A stretch of DNA of 64,000 bases from Linum tenue (GCA_946122785.1 CAMGYJ010000002.1:40946495-41010494), one strand, 5' to 3'; counted from the first letter of the stretch, positions 10,095 through 22,071 are shown. Program-made: numbers and translations. Notes: generated by a model from the letters alone, not told the origin.

Positions 10095-13000
10095 TTACAT
10101 GGAGGATGATGAGCAAACCGCTATGCGTCGCTCAAAAGTAGTTCCTAACATATCATCCCGAAGAACCGTAGCTAGTTCGATTAGAGGATCAACAAATTCA
10201 TGCATACCGAAGGGATAGACGAGACTGTGCTTCGAGAGCCAGTCTGCGGCTCTATTCCCTTCGCGATATGTATGAGAGATGCTGATCAGCCAGTCGCGGC
10301 CTAGCTTCCTGCGAATGACCGAGAGAAGAGTAGCGTAAGGATGAATGGGATATGCTCTGCTCTGTATAAGCTGTATGGCCAACTGCGAGTCCGTCTGCAC
10401 CTTGACTGCTCTATAACCCAAATTCCAGACTAGATCCAAACCGTGATTGATGGCCCATAACTCTGCCAGGGCAGCCGTAGCGGATCCGATATTGGCCACG
10501 AACCCACCACACCATCTACCGGTCGAGTTTCTGACGATGCCTCCCACACCTGCCGGCCCAGGATTGCCATTAGATGCCCCGTCCGTGTTCAAAGCAACCC
10601 ACCCATCTGGTGGTGGCAACCACCCTACATTCGCCAGCTGGCGCTCCACCGGAAAGGCACGGCCGCCTGGCATAGCCGTCGGGGTATGCCAAGAGTCATT
10701 CCAAAGCTTGGTCTTCGTCATGATGGAAAACTCAAGAGTTGGGGCTGAGAGAGCTTTGTTAATACCTTGAAGAGAAGCTGTGCACCAGTTTTTCCATAGA
10801 AGCCAACACGCCATACTAAAGAAAGCAGGCCACTCGATCCCGGAGCTTGTCGAGGAGTTCTGAAGAAGGTTGGACCGCAGCCAGTCCATGTGATGGGTGC
10901 TAAAAAACTCCTGGTGCTGCTGGACCGGGACGTGTCGAGACCAAAAGAAGAGAGATGAGGGGCAGTATCGAAGAGTGTGCGTGATTGTTTTAGTCTGCCC
11001 CGGGCACCTTCCACACGACGGGTTGTCCGCAATCTTTCGGCTGAACCTGAAAGCATTGGTCACTATCCTGCCCGAGAAAGGCAGCCACATAAAGCTCCGG
11101 ATCCTCTCGGGGACGGGTAGGCGCCAAATCACCTTCCACACTTTCTCATCAGGGTCTGGCTGCTCCTTCGAGGAAAGAAGAAAGGCCGATTTGGTGGAGA
11201 ATCTGCCATCTGCAGTGGCCGACCAAAAGATCCGATCCTCTTCTTGAGAGAGCTTGTCGACTGTCGTACTGAGGATTTTCTGGAAGATCTCCTCCGGTAG
11301 GAGATGACTGAACAGGTCGGCCTTCCAGCTACCATCTTTATGAACGAAATCTGCCACTGCCGCATCCACTTGCTCGCCCGGAATCTCGCTAGTAGTTATA
11401 TCCCTAAGCGGGACCTGCAAAACCCAAGAATCGAGCCAGAATTTAGTGCGGCGCCCATTCTTAATATTCCAAGCACAACCTTCTTTTAAAATTTGAGAAG
11501 CTTTAGTAAAGCTGGACCAGGTAAAGGAACTTCCCTGTATAGGTCGTAGCAGACTCAGGCCCTGTCTCTGATTCCCGTACTTTGCCTGCATCACCTTTAC
11601 CCACAGGTTGCCCTTCTCTTGGATCAGCCGCCAACCGCTCTTAGCTAACATCACCAAATTAGCCTGTCGAGTGCGTCTGATGCCCAGCCCTCCATTGTTC
11701 TTGTTGGCAGTCATCTTATCCCAGGCTACAAGGTGAAGTTTGCTCTTGTCCTCCTCATCCCCCAAATGAAATCTCTGCTGATCTTGTCGATACTTTTGCA
11801 AACATTGCTAGGAAGGAGCTCCGTTTGCATAGTATACACCGGAAGGGATGCCGCAATAGATTTTACCACAGTCAGTCTAGCTGCAAAGGAGAGGCGTTTA
11901 GCCTTCCAAGGAGCCATTTTCTTCTGTATGCGCAGAATCAGAGACTGATATCGCCCTCTCGTTACCCTTCCTTGGATCACCTGAATTCCGAGATACCTTC
12001 CCAGGTTAGGTTTCAGGGGGATCTCGGCTATCCGGCTCATCCTTTCGGCCTTCTTGCGAGCAATGTTAGGGGACACATACATAATGGACTTGTTATAGTT
12101 TACATTCTGCCCCGAGCTAGAGCAGAAATCCTCGAGACATTGTTTAATGACTTGAATTTGACGTGTCTCCGCCTCCGCAAAAAGTAAGAGGTCATCTGCA
12201 AAGAAAAGATGGGTCAGTGGTGGGCCATTTGCCGAGAGCTTAATTGCCTTCCACTCCCCGCGGTTAACCGCTTCATCAATTCTATGAGACAAACGCTCCA
12301 TACAAAGAACAAAAAGATAGGGTTAGAGAGGGTCTCCTTGACGAACGCCCCGCGAAGGAGAAATGGGGTCCGAGAGCTCTCCATTCCACAGGATTCACAT
12401 CTGGTTTTGCTGCACACAGGTCATAATACAGTTGATCCAGGTGCTAGGCAAGCCAACCTCCTTGAGCGTATCCTGCAGAAAATCCCACCTGAGCCTGTCA
12501 TAGGCTTTCTCCAAATCGATCTTGAAAATCATCCCTCCCTTCTTTCCTTTCTTCTTCCTGAAAGAGTGTAAGACTTCCTGAACCACAATAATGTTGTCCG
12601 CAGGTTTGTCTCCCGGGAATGAAACTGCTCTGCCTAGGCGAAACCAGCTTCCTCATCAGGGGCTTCAACATGTTTGTCATTGCCTTGGTGATGGCTTTCA
12701 TACTAACATTGTTGAGCGAGATGGTTCGAAGTTGCGCCACCTTCTCCGGTCTTTCCACCTTAGGGATCAAGACTAAGGTGGAAGCCGAAATAGCTGCCGG
12801 AAGCGAGCCTGTGTTGAAAAAAGTCATCGCCATTTCTGCTAGGTTCTTTCCAACCACCTGCCACATTTGTTGGTAGAAGGCTGTGTGATAACCATCTGGA
12901 CCAGGCGCCTGAAAGGACTTCATTTCGAAGATGGCCTTGTGGATATCCGCGATGGAGAACGGTCCTAGGAGGCAAAGCAGCTCTTGTAGATTCAGCCGAG

Positions 13001-14252
13001 GAAAAGCATTCTTTGGGAGCTTGTCCTCATAAAAGGAGTTATCCTGCATGCAAAGGTTAGTGAAAAAATAAAAAACCATTAGTGCAAGGGATTGAGGCTC
13101 GCTCACCCAGTTGTCGTTTTCGTCCCGCAAGGCTTCAATCTTGTTGCGTCTTCGCCTAATGTTTGCCTGCTGATGAAAATAGGCGGTGTTTCGCTCACCA
13201 TGTTTCACCCAATTGTCCCTTGAACGTTGGAACCACAGAATTTCCTCCTGCTCAAGCACCTTATCCAGCTCGATTTCAAGTTTTGAATGGAGTTTGGCTA
13301 GACCTGGGTTGAAAGAGCTTGCCAGTCTGGTTTCAATGCCTTTGATGCGCGCTAGCAGTCGATTCTTGTTCCTCTGAATGTTCCTGAAAACATTGGCATT
13401 CCAAACCTGTAGCTTATCAGCGAGATTGGACAGCCCATTATGAAGCTCTGCAGTCGGATCCCAAACTTCTTATACGAAATCCTTCAGGTTACTATGCGTA
13501 AGCCAGGCCGCTTCGAACCTGAAAGGTCTGCTGCTGTTCCCGTTGCCGCACTTGACAGTGGTGAGGATCGGACAGTGGTCCGAGTGAAGACGGGGGAGGT
13601 GAAGCACAGTAGTATTCGGGAACGCTCATTCCACCTCAGGTTACAGAGACTTCTGTCCAGTCTGCTGGCCTTATAAGTCCTCTGGTCATCTCCCCCCGTC
13701 CAGGTATAAATAGGCCCCGAAAACCCGAGGTCAATGAGCTCAGCCTCATTTATCCTATCATTAAAAAGGCGACAGCGCCTGTGGGTATTAGTTGCTGGCG
13801 TCCCTGACTTCTCCTCTGCAGATCTAATGGCATTGAAATCTCCCGTCAAGATCCAGGGGGTATCAATCCAATCGCTCTGCTGAATGATGCTATCCCAAAG
13901 TGTGTGCTGATTACTCTGTTTGGGCGAGGCATATACTGCAGTTAGAGCCCAGGGTCGCCCATTGTTATGATCAATTCGAAGGGAAATGTGCTGGTTACAA
14001 GCCGAAATAAGCTGGGTGGAAAAGAGTTGTCCGTCCCAGAAGACCCACACTCCTCCCTTTCGGCCTTCAGCTTCCACCCGAATCGAGTTTGGGTAACCCA
14101 ATTTATCGCATATGGAGTTCGCCGTTACCCCGCTGATCTGAGGCTCGAGCAAGATGACAAAGTCTGGCCGGTGAGTCTGGATAGCAAGCTTCAGAGAACG
14201 AACAAAATCCCTGCTTCCCGCACCGCCTACATTCTAGTTGAAATTTTTTAAA
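10095..14252 (-). pseudogene. LINE ORF2 (endonuclease-RT-RNase H), disabled by stops and frameshifts
   Basis: Domains in order: apurinic-type endonuclease (about 14245-13500; ILTGDFNAIRS, and DHCPIL in a shifted frame), linker, reverse transcriptase (FQAPGPDGYH near 12890; DLEKAYDRL near 12510; catalytic FADDLLLFAEA near 12190), zinc-binding tail (CGRCPGQTKTITHTLRYC near 11010) and RNase H (LNTDGASNGNPGPAG to about 10200). Lesions seen: a TAG at 14234-14236 where the start block (NFN-NVGGAG) should have Trp, a frame change within the endonuclease near 13620, another near 12580, a TGA at 12395-12397 (probably from CGA Arg) and a TAA at 12323-12325 within GDPL-PYLF (probably from a Ser codon). 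The RNase H part, 11801-10095, is open. Confidence 0.88.
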
Positions 14253-14367
14253 TTAGTTTGGGTTGACATAGACATAAGAATAAAAACAGACGAAAAACAA
14301 CAAGAACAGAAGAGGAAAAGAAGCTAGAAGAAATCATCAATTGGAGAAGGGTTCCGGCTCGTCCGGA

Positions 14368-16263
14368 TTAGAGGTTGTCAGAGGTGCCTCCTCCATTCCG
14401 GATGTGCCATTTTTTTTCCAAAGAAAGAGGAGTTGTCTTGGCGGCGTTCGTCCAGCCATGAATCTCCTGCAGAGTTAGTGACGCGATTCTAGCCTTGGAC
14501 TTTGCCTTCTTATCCTTTTTCGGGGTCCATATTTGTAGGCTCTTCGTCGGATTGAGCTTGGCTGGGGATCGCCGATTGCCCTGCTTCGACGTTTTGTTCT
14601 TCTTCATCCTGGTCGTGGTTAAAGGTAGAGACAGAGGAGAGGCCGCGCTATTCTGTTTCCCGATCGAGGAAGCTTGGAGGTCAACGATCTGCATGACTGT
14701 CCCATTGGGCCCGGTATGGGTGTGGTATGTTGGAGGACTGGGCCGGGTGGTTTGAGGGAAACGGGTTTTGTTATCCGATCTTGGGCTCTCCATCGGATGA
14801 TAAGAAGTAGAGGCTCTCTTTGGGTCAGCCATGGGCTTCGGCCCGTTTGCTGATTTCTCAGGGCAGGAGCCCAACACCCCTTTGTCATTACCGTTAGACA
14901 CAGACCCAACCTTTTCTTTCCCTTTCTTGTTTTCTTCCTTCCCTTTCTTGTCCGCACCCCCTTTCCTTTCTTGATTAGGTGTCCGTTGCAGCATTGAAAC
15001 AGTGTGGGTTGGCGGTTTTTGTGGAGAGATCTCTCCTTCCTTTTGCGGGGTTCCCCTATTTCCATACTTGGTCACATTTCCGTCGATTTTGTTCCCAGAA
15101 TCATTCTCCAGCTTTCCTTTCTTGACCGGGGACTCTCTTGGATTCCTTCGGCTTTTGCGGGTAGCAAGCATCCACGGTCCGAATCCCGGGCTCGGATCCT
15201 CCTCCAACGGAACCTCATTGTTCCGGAGCTCCCCGCCGGTGATGGCTAGGACCGTCGGTGGCGTCGGCTGGCGCAGTTGAGGGCAGGTCATATTTGTGTG
15301 ACCAATTTTCCCACATTCGAAGCATACCGTTGGTAGGTTCTCGTATTCTACCTTCTGCAACGCGTCATCCAGCCAAATTCTAGGGACGAGGTGCTTGGAT
15401 AGGTCCACCTCCACCGCTATGCGGGCAAATTTGGCACGTTCGAGATTCAGAGTATGATAGTCGAGCCTGATTGTTCTTCCGATGAGATTCCCAAGCATGG
15501 TCAGCACCTCCTTGTGATAAAAATGAACCTTAAGCGCTGGTAGCTGAACCCAGACGATCATCGTCTTGGGAAGAGGGTCTGAGACCTTGAACTTTGGTGT
15601 CCATTGTTGGACCACCAGATAATGATCAAAAATAACCCATGACCCATCCGTTAAGGCACGAAAATAGTCCTGCTCATTGCTCAATTTTACCAGAAAGCAA
15701 TCATGATCAAGGTCTAGGATCTCCATCGAGCCGGTAGGCCTCCAAAGGCTCCGTAATCGAGAGTAGAGCGTTGTGAAACAGATCTTTGTCCCAATCAAAC
15801 GCACCACCAGCGTCCGCTGCCACGGCGCATAGATTCTGTCCTTAAAACCGGTGGAAATCATAAGAGCCGGTTCGCCATTCCATTCGCCTGGAACGAGATC
15901 ATTTGCGCCCACTGGCGTCCACTGATTTGCCGTGTTCTGATTGATTGTCGAGGTCTTCCAGCCCGTCAGGGCTGTAGCATAGGAGAATTTGGCCTGGGGC
16001 TTTCTCGGGGAAGCCACTATGGTTCCTTGATCAGGATCGGGCTGGGTCTGCGCTGTTGCCACCTCAGCTCCATTTTCCTGACGTCGTGGATGCACCTCTA
16101 TGAAAGTAGAGTCAATGAGCATGTCCGCTTCGACAGCAGGCGTTCCCGCTTCTGTAACCGAAGAGATGGAGGCTGTCGGAGAAGTTGCAGTGTCTGACGA
16201 CCGATCAGAGGGGAAGAGGGACAACGCCGGAGCAAGAGATTCGTTAGTCGCAGTTGAGAGCAT
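14368..16263 (-). CDS. LINE ORF1 protein: DUF4283 domain plus CCHC zinc knuckle (631 aa)
   Basis: An intact 631-residue frame. Residues about 125-290 form the DUF4283 (RRM-like) region typical of plant LINE ORF1 and gag-like proteins (APWQRTLVVRLIGTKI, DLDHDCFLVKL, VWVQLPALKVHFY). A zinc knuckle follows near residue 318 (CFECGKIGHTNMTCP, C-x2-C-x4-H-x4-C). The C-terminal half is basic, Ser/Pro/Lys-rich and low in complexity. The protein is expected to bind element RNA and form the ribonucleoprotein used in retrotransposition. It starts 77 nt from the element's 5' end, and ORF2 follows in the same direction. Confidence 0.88.
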   Translation of the reverse strand: MLSTATNESLAPALSLFPSDRSSDTATSPTASISSVTEAGTPAVEADMLIDSTFIEVHPRRQENGAEVATAQTQPDPDQGTIVASPRKPQAKFSYATALTGWKTSTINQNTANQWTPVGANDLVPGEWNGEPALMISTGFKDRIYAPWQRTLVVRLIGTKICFTTLYSRLRSLWRPTGSMEILDLDHDCFLVKLSNEQDYFRALTDGSWVIFDHYLVVQQWTPKFKVSDPLPKTMIVWVQLPALKVHFYHKEVLTMLGNLIGRTIRLDYHTLNLERAKFARIAVEVDLSKHLVPRIWLDDALQKVEYENLPTVCFECGKIGHTNMTCPQLRQPTPPTVLAITGGELRNNEVPLEEDPSPGFGPWMLATRKSRRNPRESPVKKGKLENDSGNKIDGNVTKYGNRGTPQKEGEISPQKPPTHTVSMLQRTPNQERKGGADKKGKEENKKGKEKVGSVSNGNDKGVLGSCPEKSANGPKPMADPKRASTSYHPMESPRSDNKTRFPQTTRPSPPTYHTHTGPNGTVMQIVDLQASSIGKQNSAASPLSLPLTTTRMKKNKTSKQGNRRSPAKLNPTKSLQIWTPKKDKKAKSKARIASLTLQEIHGWTNAAKTTPLSLEKKWHIRNGGGTSDNL

Positions 16264-16353
16264 TTTCTTGAGTTGAGGGGATTGATAAACACACGTTCAG
16301 GTAAGTACTCAGTTGAATTCGAAGCAAAATCCAATCACTCAACTATAATAGTT

Positions 16354-16991
16354 AACTTATTAAAAAAGATTGTATAGGCTTTGATAATAAAACAGTATTA
16401 GGCACACTAAAAACCTTGAACAACCCTTCGATTTGGTCATTAATCAGTCCAACCGACTGATATGATTCATTAACTTCTTTTAATTATTTAGTTATGAAAA
16501 AGGCTAAAATCAAGGGAGAAAATCGAAAAACAAAGAAGAAAGACGAGAAAAGAAAAGGAGAGAGAGAGAGAGAGATGGGGTCAGGGTCGGTCGGGGATGG
16601 AGGGTCGCTTTACTAATTCCCTCGCCATCCCAAACGGTCGTCGTCCGTCGTTCTTCTTCATCATTCTCCCCCACTGAAACAAAATCTAGTGGAAAACCTT
16701 CTCTCAACTCAACCTCACATCTCTATTCTTCCCATTGCTTCGCTTCCCAGCTAATTCCTCTCAACTTCCAAAATCCCTTTTCACCTACTCGTCTTCTTCT
16801 TCTTCTTCTTCATTTCCCATTTAGATTCGCTTTGTTAGCTCTGGAGACCAGATCTCTCTCCTTCCCTCTAATGTAAGTGGGAGAAAAACCGAAACCCAGT
16901 ATCCCGTTTACTTGATTGTCTCCTGGGTTCGTCTCATTGATTCTTCTTTCCGAGCTCTGCTTTCGATCCATGACTTAGCTGCGGGCGGGAA
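16354..16991 (+). promoter_or_regulatory. Upstream region of the F-box/kelch gene
   Basis: Sequence between the LINE and the F-box ATG. It contains a (GA)n run at about 16558-16574 and a CTTCTT repeat at about 16795-16812, as often found in plant 5' leaders and promoters. The core promoter and transcription start cannot be placed from sequence alone. Confidence 0.45.
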
Positions 16992-18740
16992 ATGTTATCC
17001 GACGGGGACGCCTCGCTCCGCCGCGATTTCGAGGCGTTGACAGTCTCCCGCCGCCTGGTGAGGACCGTTAGCCAGAAGCTGAGGAAGAAGGCGACCCCCG
17101 ATCACGATTCTCCCGCCAGTGATGGATTCTCGTTGAAATGTCTTACCTTGATGGGACGAGGAGGCGGCTGTAAGGTCGGAGCCGATACCGGAGATGATTT
17201 CGTTGGAGATTCCGGAGGCCGGAGGAGGTCCTCTACTTCCAGCGATGAAGCCAGCAGGACGCCTTACAAGCCCATCTGCGGCGGGGAAGAAACGGGAGTC
17301 GATTGCTTCTTTAGAGAAATGTTTTGGAAGAAGCACAGCAGGAGGGGCTTGCAGATTGAAGCCCCTCCGATTGCGAATCCAATGGACACCAGCAAGCTGC
17401 ACATCTTTCTTCCAGACGACATTCTAGAGCTTTGCCTGGTAAGGCTTCCTCTAACCAGTCTCATGAATGCTCGCCTTGTCTGCAAGAAATGGAAGAACTT
17501 GACTACTAGCCCTAGGTTCTTGACCATGAGATGGGAAGGCTTGTATAGGACACCATGGCTGTTTCTGTTTGGAACTGTCAGGGATGGATGTTGCTCCGGT
17601 GAGATTCATGCTTTCGACACTTGCCAAGACAAATGGCACAAAATTGATGCTGAAATTCTTAAAGGGAGGTTCATGTTCTCTGTTCAAAGCGTTCATGACG
17701 ACGATATCTATGTGGTGGGAGGCCGTTCTAGCCTCGGCCAACCAGGGAGACTAGATTGGAGCTCGTTCAAGACTCACAAAGGGGTGATGGTGTTTAGCCC
17801 CGTGACCAAATCATGGCGGAAAGTGGCCGCCATGAGGTATGCAAGATCAATGCCGGTACTTGGAGCATCCGAGGTTGGTCCGGATTTCTATTCTGCGCAT
17901 CAATATCATCAGGAGAGGCGTTTTCCTAGGTCGAAGATTGGTGGGGTGTCCGATGTGTATGAGGATCCTCACAGGCTATCACTCAGGCGGCAGTATAATG
18001 AAGTGCCGTTCATGGCAAACAGAAAGTCTCACTCGCACTCTCACTCTCACAAGTTCATGAGGCAGAGAAGCAGCAATCGGTTGAATCCCAAATGTAGCAA
18101 GAGGTTCGTGCTGATTGCAGTGGGAGGACTCGGGCCATGGGATGAGCCTTTGGACTCTGGAGAAATCTATGATCCTTTGACCAACAAATGGTCAGAGATT
18201 CAAAGGCTGCCTGTGGATTTCGGAGCAGTTAGTTCCGGAGTTGTCTGCAATGGGATCTTCTACGTGTACTCGGAGATTGACAAGCTAATGGGGTATGACA
18301 TAGAGAAGGGGTTCTGGATTGGAATCCAAACTTCCCCCTTCCCTCCTCGAGTTCATGAGTACTGCCCTAAGCTCGTGGCTTCCAATGGCCGACTATTCAT
18401 GCTCTCGGTCTCATGGTGTGAAGGGGATGGCCGAATCGGGCAGAGGAACAAGGCTGTAAGAAAAATGTGGGAGCTTGATCTCGTTTGCCTGAATTGGAGT
18501 GAAGTGTCGGTCCATCCTGATGCTCCTATGGATTGGAATGCCGTGTTTGTAGCCGACAGAGGGCAGATATATGGGATAGAGATGTTCAAGATATTCGGTC
18601 AGTTGCTGGATTTCTCCACTGTGTGTGATGTCTCTGATTCAGGGGCGACCAGCTGGAGGCATGTCTCTAGGAGTCATGTGGGTCATGAGCTTGATTCTTC
18701 TTCTTGCGTGACGAAATCCTTGTCTGTGCTGCATCTGTGA
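16992..18740 (+). CDS. F-box/kelch-repeat protein, CFK1/At5g42350-like (582 aa)
   Basis: A single-exon gene for 582 residues. The N-terminus (SLRRDFEALTVSRRLVR and SQKLRKK) resembles, from memory, Arabidopsis At5g42350/At5g42360 (CFK1/CFK2). The F-box is at about 138-180 (LPDDILELCLVRLPL, ARLVCKKWKNL) and should bind SKP1 in an SCF ubiquitin ligase. Kelch-type blades follow (IYVVGGRSS near 239 with VFSPVTKSWRKV; IAVGGLGPW near 375 with IYDPLTNKWSEI). A (HS)n tract sits at 346-353. In Arabidopsis CFK1 interacts with the COP9 signalosome and has been linked to turnover of the DNA methyltransferase DRM2; the same target here is inference. The start codon is the first in-frame ATG before the conserved N-terminus. 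No lesion is seen. Confidence 0.92.
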   Translation: MLSDGDASLRRDFEALTVSRRLVRTVSQKLRKKATPDHDSPASDGFSLKCLTLMGRGGGCKVGADTGDDFVGDSGGRRRSSTSSDEASRTPYKPICGGEETGVDCFFREMFWKKHSRRGLQIEAPPIANPMDTSKLHIFLPDDILELCLVRLPLTSLMNARLVCKKWKNLTTSPRFLTMRWEGLYRTPWLFLFGTVRDGCCSGEIHAFDTCQDKWHKIDAEILKGRFMFSVQSVHDDDIYVVGGRSSLGQPGRLDWSSFKTHKGVMVFSPVTKSWRKVAAMRYARSMPVLGASEVGPDFYSAHQYHQERRFPRSKIGGVSDVYEDPHRLSLRRQYNEVPFMANRKSHSHSHSHKFMRQRSSNRLNPKCSKRFVLIAVGGLGPWDEPLDSGEIYDPLTNKWSEIQRLPVDFGAVSSGVVCNGIFYVYSEIDKLMGYDIEKGFWIGIQTSPFPPRVHEYCPKLVASNGRLFMLSVSWCEGDGRIGQRNKAVRKMWELDLVCLNWSEVSVHPDAPMDWNAVFVADRGQIYGIEMFKIFGQLLDFSTVCDVSDSGATSWRHVSRSHVGHELDSSSCVTKSLSVLHL

Positions 18741-19335
18741 AAGGCCATGGCAGGATTGACTGGCTCTCTCGATGGAATTGATGCCTGTTGTTCTTGCAAT
18801 TGTTTTAAATCTTCTGTGACAATGCTGAATCTGTGAAGTTTCCATGAAGTTTCTTAGTTGCAGGAGGAGAAATAGTACGAGTTGCGAATTCCATTTTGTC
18901 GATTCTTTGGATATATGATGATTTGCTTGCTGGCTTCATTTCCCTCCCCCCTGCCTTTGTTCATACAAGGATTTGTATTCTTCATCTTTGCTCATGGTTT
19001 TTTTAATAACAAACTTTATCCCATTACTGGCGTCGTTACAGCTTGAAAAATTCATATGGCTCTTGTAATAGTAAATTTGTCGGAGGTTAACTAACATGCC
19101 ACATTTGTTCTTAAAAAACAGCATAAAGCACAAAACCCAGATGAACCATTTGGAAATTTCTCTACAACTGAGAAAAATCTGGTCACAATTATACAACAAA
19201 GCAAACATCTATAATATATGCAGCAGCTCGACACTCTGAGAGAACACGAAAAACAGAACTAACCATGGAATGGAATCATCAGATATGAGACTCAGAAAAC
19301 TGCTCCACGTAGAATAAACAAACAACTTTCTGCAT
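18741..19335. other. Shared 3' flank of two convergent genes
   Basis: About 600 bp between the F-box stop and the stop of the PUB43/44-like gene. It should hold both 3' untranslated regions; no other gene is supported. Confidence 0.6.
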
Positions 19336-22071
19336 TCAACCGCCACCCAAGTTAGGAAACACCCCAGAGAAGTTGGGTATCTTATCTACATGTCTCAACG
19401 CACGCTCAGCAATTTGCCTGGTCCTGTAGTCAGCATGCTGAAACGCATCAACGAGGGCAGTACCGACATTGTTATCCCCAGAAACCTCGTACGCGATCTC
19501 CTCGGACCTCAACAGCCTCTCCATTGCCCACACAGCTCTCCTCCTAAGATTCTCCGTCCTCTTCTCGACCAACACTTCGATGATTGGTGGAATCCCTTCC
19601 GCCTCGCAGAGCACTTTCATCCCTTGCTCGATGTCCACACCGTCCTCCAGAAGCGTGCAAACAGCAGCAAGAGCCGCCTCGACGACTTTCTCGTTGTTAT
19701 GATCCAACAGGGCCACCAGTTTCTCGACCCCCTGCCCTTCCAACAGACAAAACGTCTCCTTCAAGGAACAGGTCCCCCGGTGGAGCCTACACAGCCCGGT
19801 GATCACTGGCTGTCTGCTGAAACATGGGAAGACCGATGAACACAAGCTCGGGGTGGGCAGGTCAGGCAGTTTGGTCAAGTTCTTGGACTCCTGAGACAAA
19901 TTCTCTAATGCCACGGCCGAGCTCATTTGAACATTGTCGAGACCATTGGATTGAAGCAGCTCGATGAACAAGCGAGCAAGCTCGTGCTCGCGACAAAACG
20001 ACACAGCATCGTGCTCGTCACCTAGCACGAATGTGACCCGAGCGAGGACTTTGACCAGTCCCTCGAGAAACGGGGTTACAAATCGGGTCCCACGAATCTC
20101 GCCCTGTCTGATTTTCACCACTCTGGAAAAGATAAGCTCGAACGCTCCGTCATCCAGCATCTGTCGCGTGAGGCCTAAGTCTCGCTCAGGAAGCTCGGCT
20201 AAGAGACCAACAGCGGCAGCTTGCTCTTCTGTGATCCCCAAGTTTTCTGACACCACTCGGATTAAGCTCCCAAGCTGGCCCACTGTGCCACGTAGTGCAT
20301 CCGCCAGCTCTTGTCCCATGTGAGGGGATAAATTCTGCAGAAGTTTGATGGAGGCTAGCCGGAGATCCTTCTGTGGAGCTTCAATGAACTGAACCAAGCT
20401 GATGATAGCTCCCGAGCTCTTGATAGCAGCTACCACGTTCAGAGCAGTGGCTTGACTACATGTCAACCCTACCAGAACCTGGAGAAGCTTGCATTCAATA
20501 CCAGGGCCCGTGTTGCTGATCAAATGGAGCAAATTATGAACTATCTCTTCCGAAACCAGTGTCTGATGATCTGAACCAACCGGGATCACATCAAATTCGT
20601 ACCCTGAGTTCACCACGTTGGCGAGAATTGTGGCGGAGACTTCTTTGAGACGCATGGGGAGTTGATTGGCACCCACAGTGAAGAGGTCCTTGACAAGTGG
20701 TGGAAGGATTCCTTCCTCGATAAGGATTCTGGCACTCTTCTCGCAGCATGAGATCTGGTTTAGAGCTTTCAGTGAAGCTTCTCTCGACTGTGGATTGCCA
20801 CTTCTCATGATGGTGATTAGAGATGAGCCGACGGTTCTGGCCACGAGAACTTGGACGTCATTGCTGAGAACTAGCTCGCCGAGATAAGATGCCATTGAGA
20901 GCTTGGTTTCTAGAGGACCTGCAAAATGATGTTCCTCATTATGTTACATCACAAATAAGAGCCATCGAAAGCTTTAGAGAATATGAAGATTAGAGCAAAC
21001 TGAATAACCTCAAAGATGGAAAGAAGGAATGAAAGAATCTTTTCCATCCGATTGTAACACAACAAACTGAAGGGAAGATTTGAAAATATCAGGGCAAGTG
21101 AAAGCTGCACCTTCAAGAATGTGATTCAGAAGAGGCTGCAGTCTACCGTTCTCAGCCATCTGCCGGACATTGTTCTCACACTTCTCCAGATTCTCCAGTG
21201 TTCTGTCAGCCTTCTCAACAGTAGCAAGATTCTCAGACTTGCTACTCGTCATTCCAACCAATATCAGAATCGCTCCATTCACTGAACCTATCTTCTCACA
21301 CAAAGCTTCCGACTTCGAGAGCTCATATAGCAACGAGACAGCTTGCTCCCTCTCTTTTGATTGCTCATGTGACAAAAATTTCACAATTGTCCGGACTGTA
21401 TCACCTTCCCCCAATATTGCCTGCAAAACAAGTAAACCAGTATCAAGTTACTAGTTTGCATCCAAGGTAGTCAAACTATAAGCTCTACACAGAATCAAAA
21501 AGCATTGAACGCCAACCTTATTATCATCATCATCTTCAACCACAACTCTCAGAGTCTCCAATGCCTTACACCTCACTCTTCTACTGCTACTCTTCAACAT
21601 ATCAACAATAATTGGTATCAGCTCATTGTTCCTCACATCATGCTTGTTCGAACGACTCTTCTGACATATATATTGAACATATTGCAACGACTGAAGAATC
21701 TCGCTCTCCGGACTGCTCAAATTCAACGATCTTCTCGCCATGTCGAGCTGAACTGCTTCATTCCTAGCAGTCCACTCTTCAATAGTATGCCGCAGAGCTA
21801 TGCTGGGGTTTAGCTCAATGCTCTTCAGCTCCTTCTGCGTTAATGGACAGACTAACTTCCTCCCACTATCCCTGCATTCCCTGAACCATCTCTCGATTGC
21901 CTCCCGTTCGAATGTCTGGCCGTTTTCCAAGCTAACAGGATCTTTCATGACTTGCTTGGTTAAAGGGCAGATGAAGGAATCATAGATTGGCTCTATGTGG
22001 AGTCTTTCAAAATGGTAACTCTCTTCTGATTGACTTCCATGGTCATAACTCCCATCCCAACTATCAGCCAT
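19336..22071 (-). CDS. U-box/ARM-repeat E3 ubiquitin ligase, PUB43/PUB44 (SAUL1)-like (815 aa)
   Basis: Three exons: 22071-21517, 21420-21111 and 20918-19336, with GT-AG introns and matching phases (1893+555 nt, 815 residues, the usual family length). The U-box is at residues about 31-105 (DSFICPLTKQVMKDPVSLEN, ERWFRECRDSGRKLVCPLTQ) and binds E2 enzymes; the rest is an armadillo array (for example ETKLSMASYLGELVL, ECKLLQVLVGLTCS, LRRRAVWAMERLL). I chose the ATG at 22071 because it fits the family N-terminus; an in-frame ATG at 22101 would add ten residues. SAUL1/PUB44 acts at the plasma membrane, represses premature senescence and is guarded by a TNL immune receptor in Arabidopsis. Which paralogue this corresponds to (PUB42, 43 or 44) cannot be settled here. 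Confidence 0.95.

Larger units (their letters stand above)
10045..16340 (-). mobile_element. Full-length L1-type LINE with exact 13-bp target duplication
   Basis: A 6.3-kb non-LTR retrotransposon on the minus strand, bounded by the direct repeat AACTATAATAGTT at 10032-10044 and 16341-16353. From its 5' end it has a 77-nt leader, an intact ORF1 (16263-14368), a short spacer, ORF2 with endonuclease, reverse transcriptase, zinc-binding tail and RNase H (about 14250-10095), and a 3' end AATGCAATAAA that is only weakly A-rich. The insertion lies about 650 bp upstream of the F-box/kelch ATG, in head-to-head orientation. The exact duplication and intact ORF1 suggest a fairly recent insertion, although ORF2 is now disabled. 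Confidence 0.93.
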
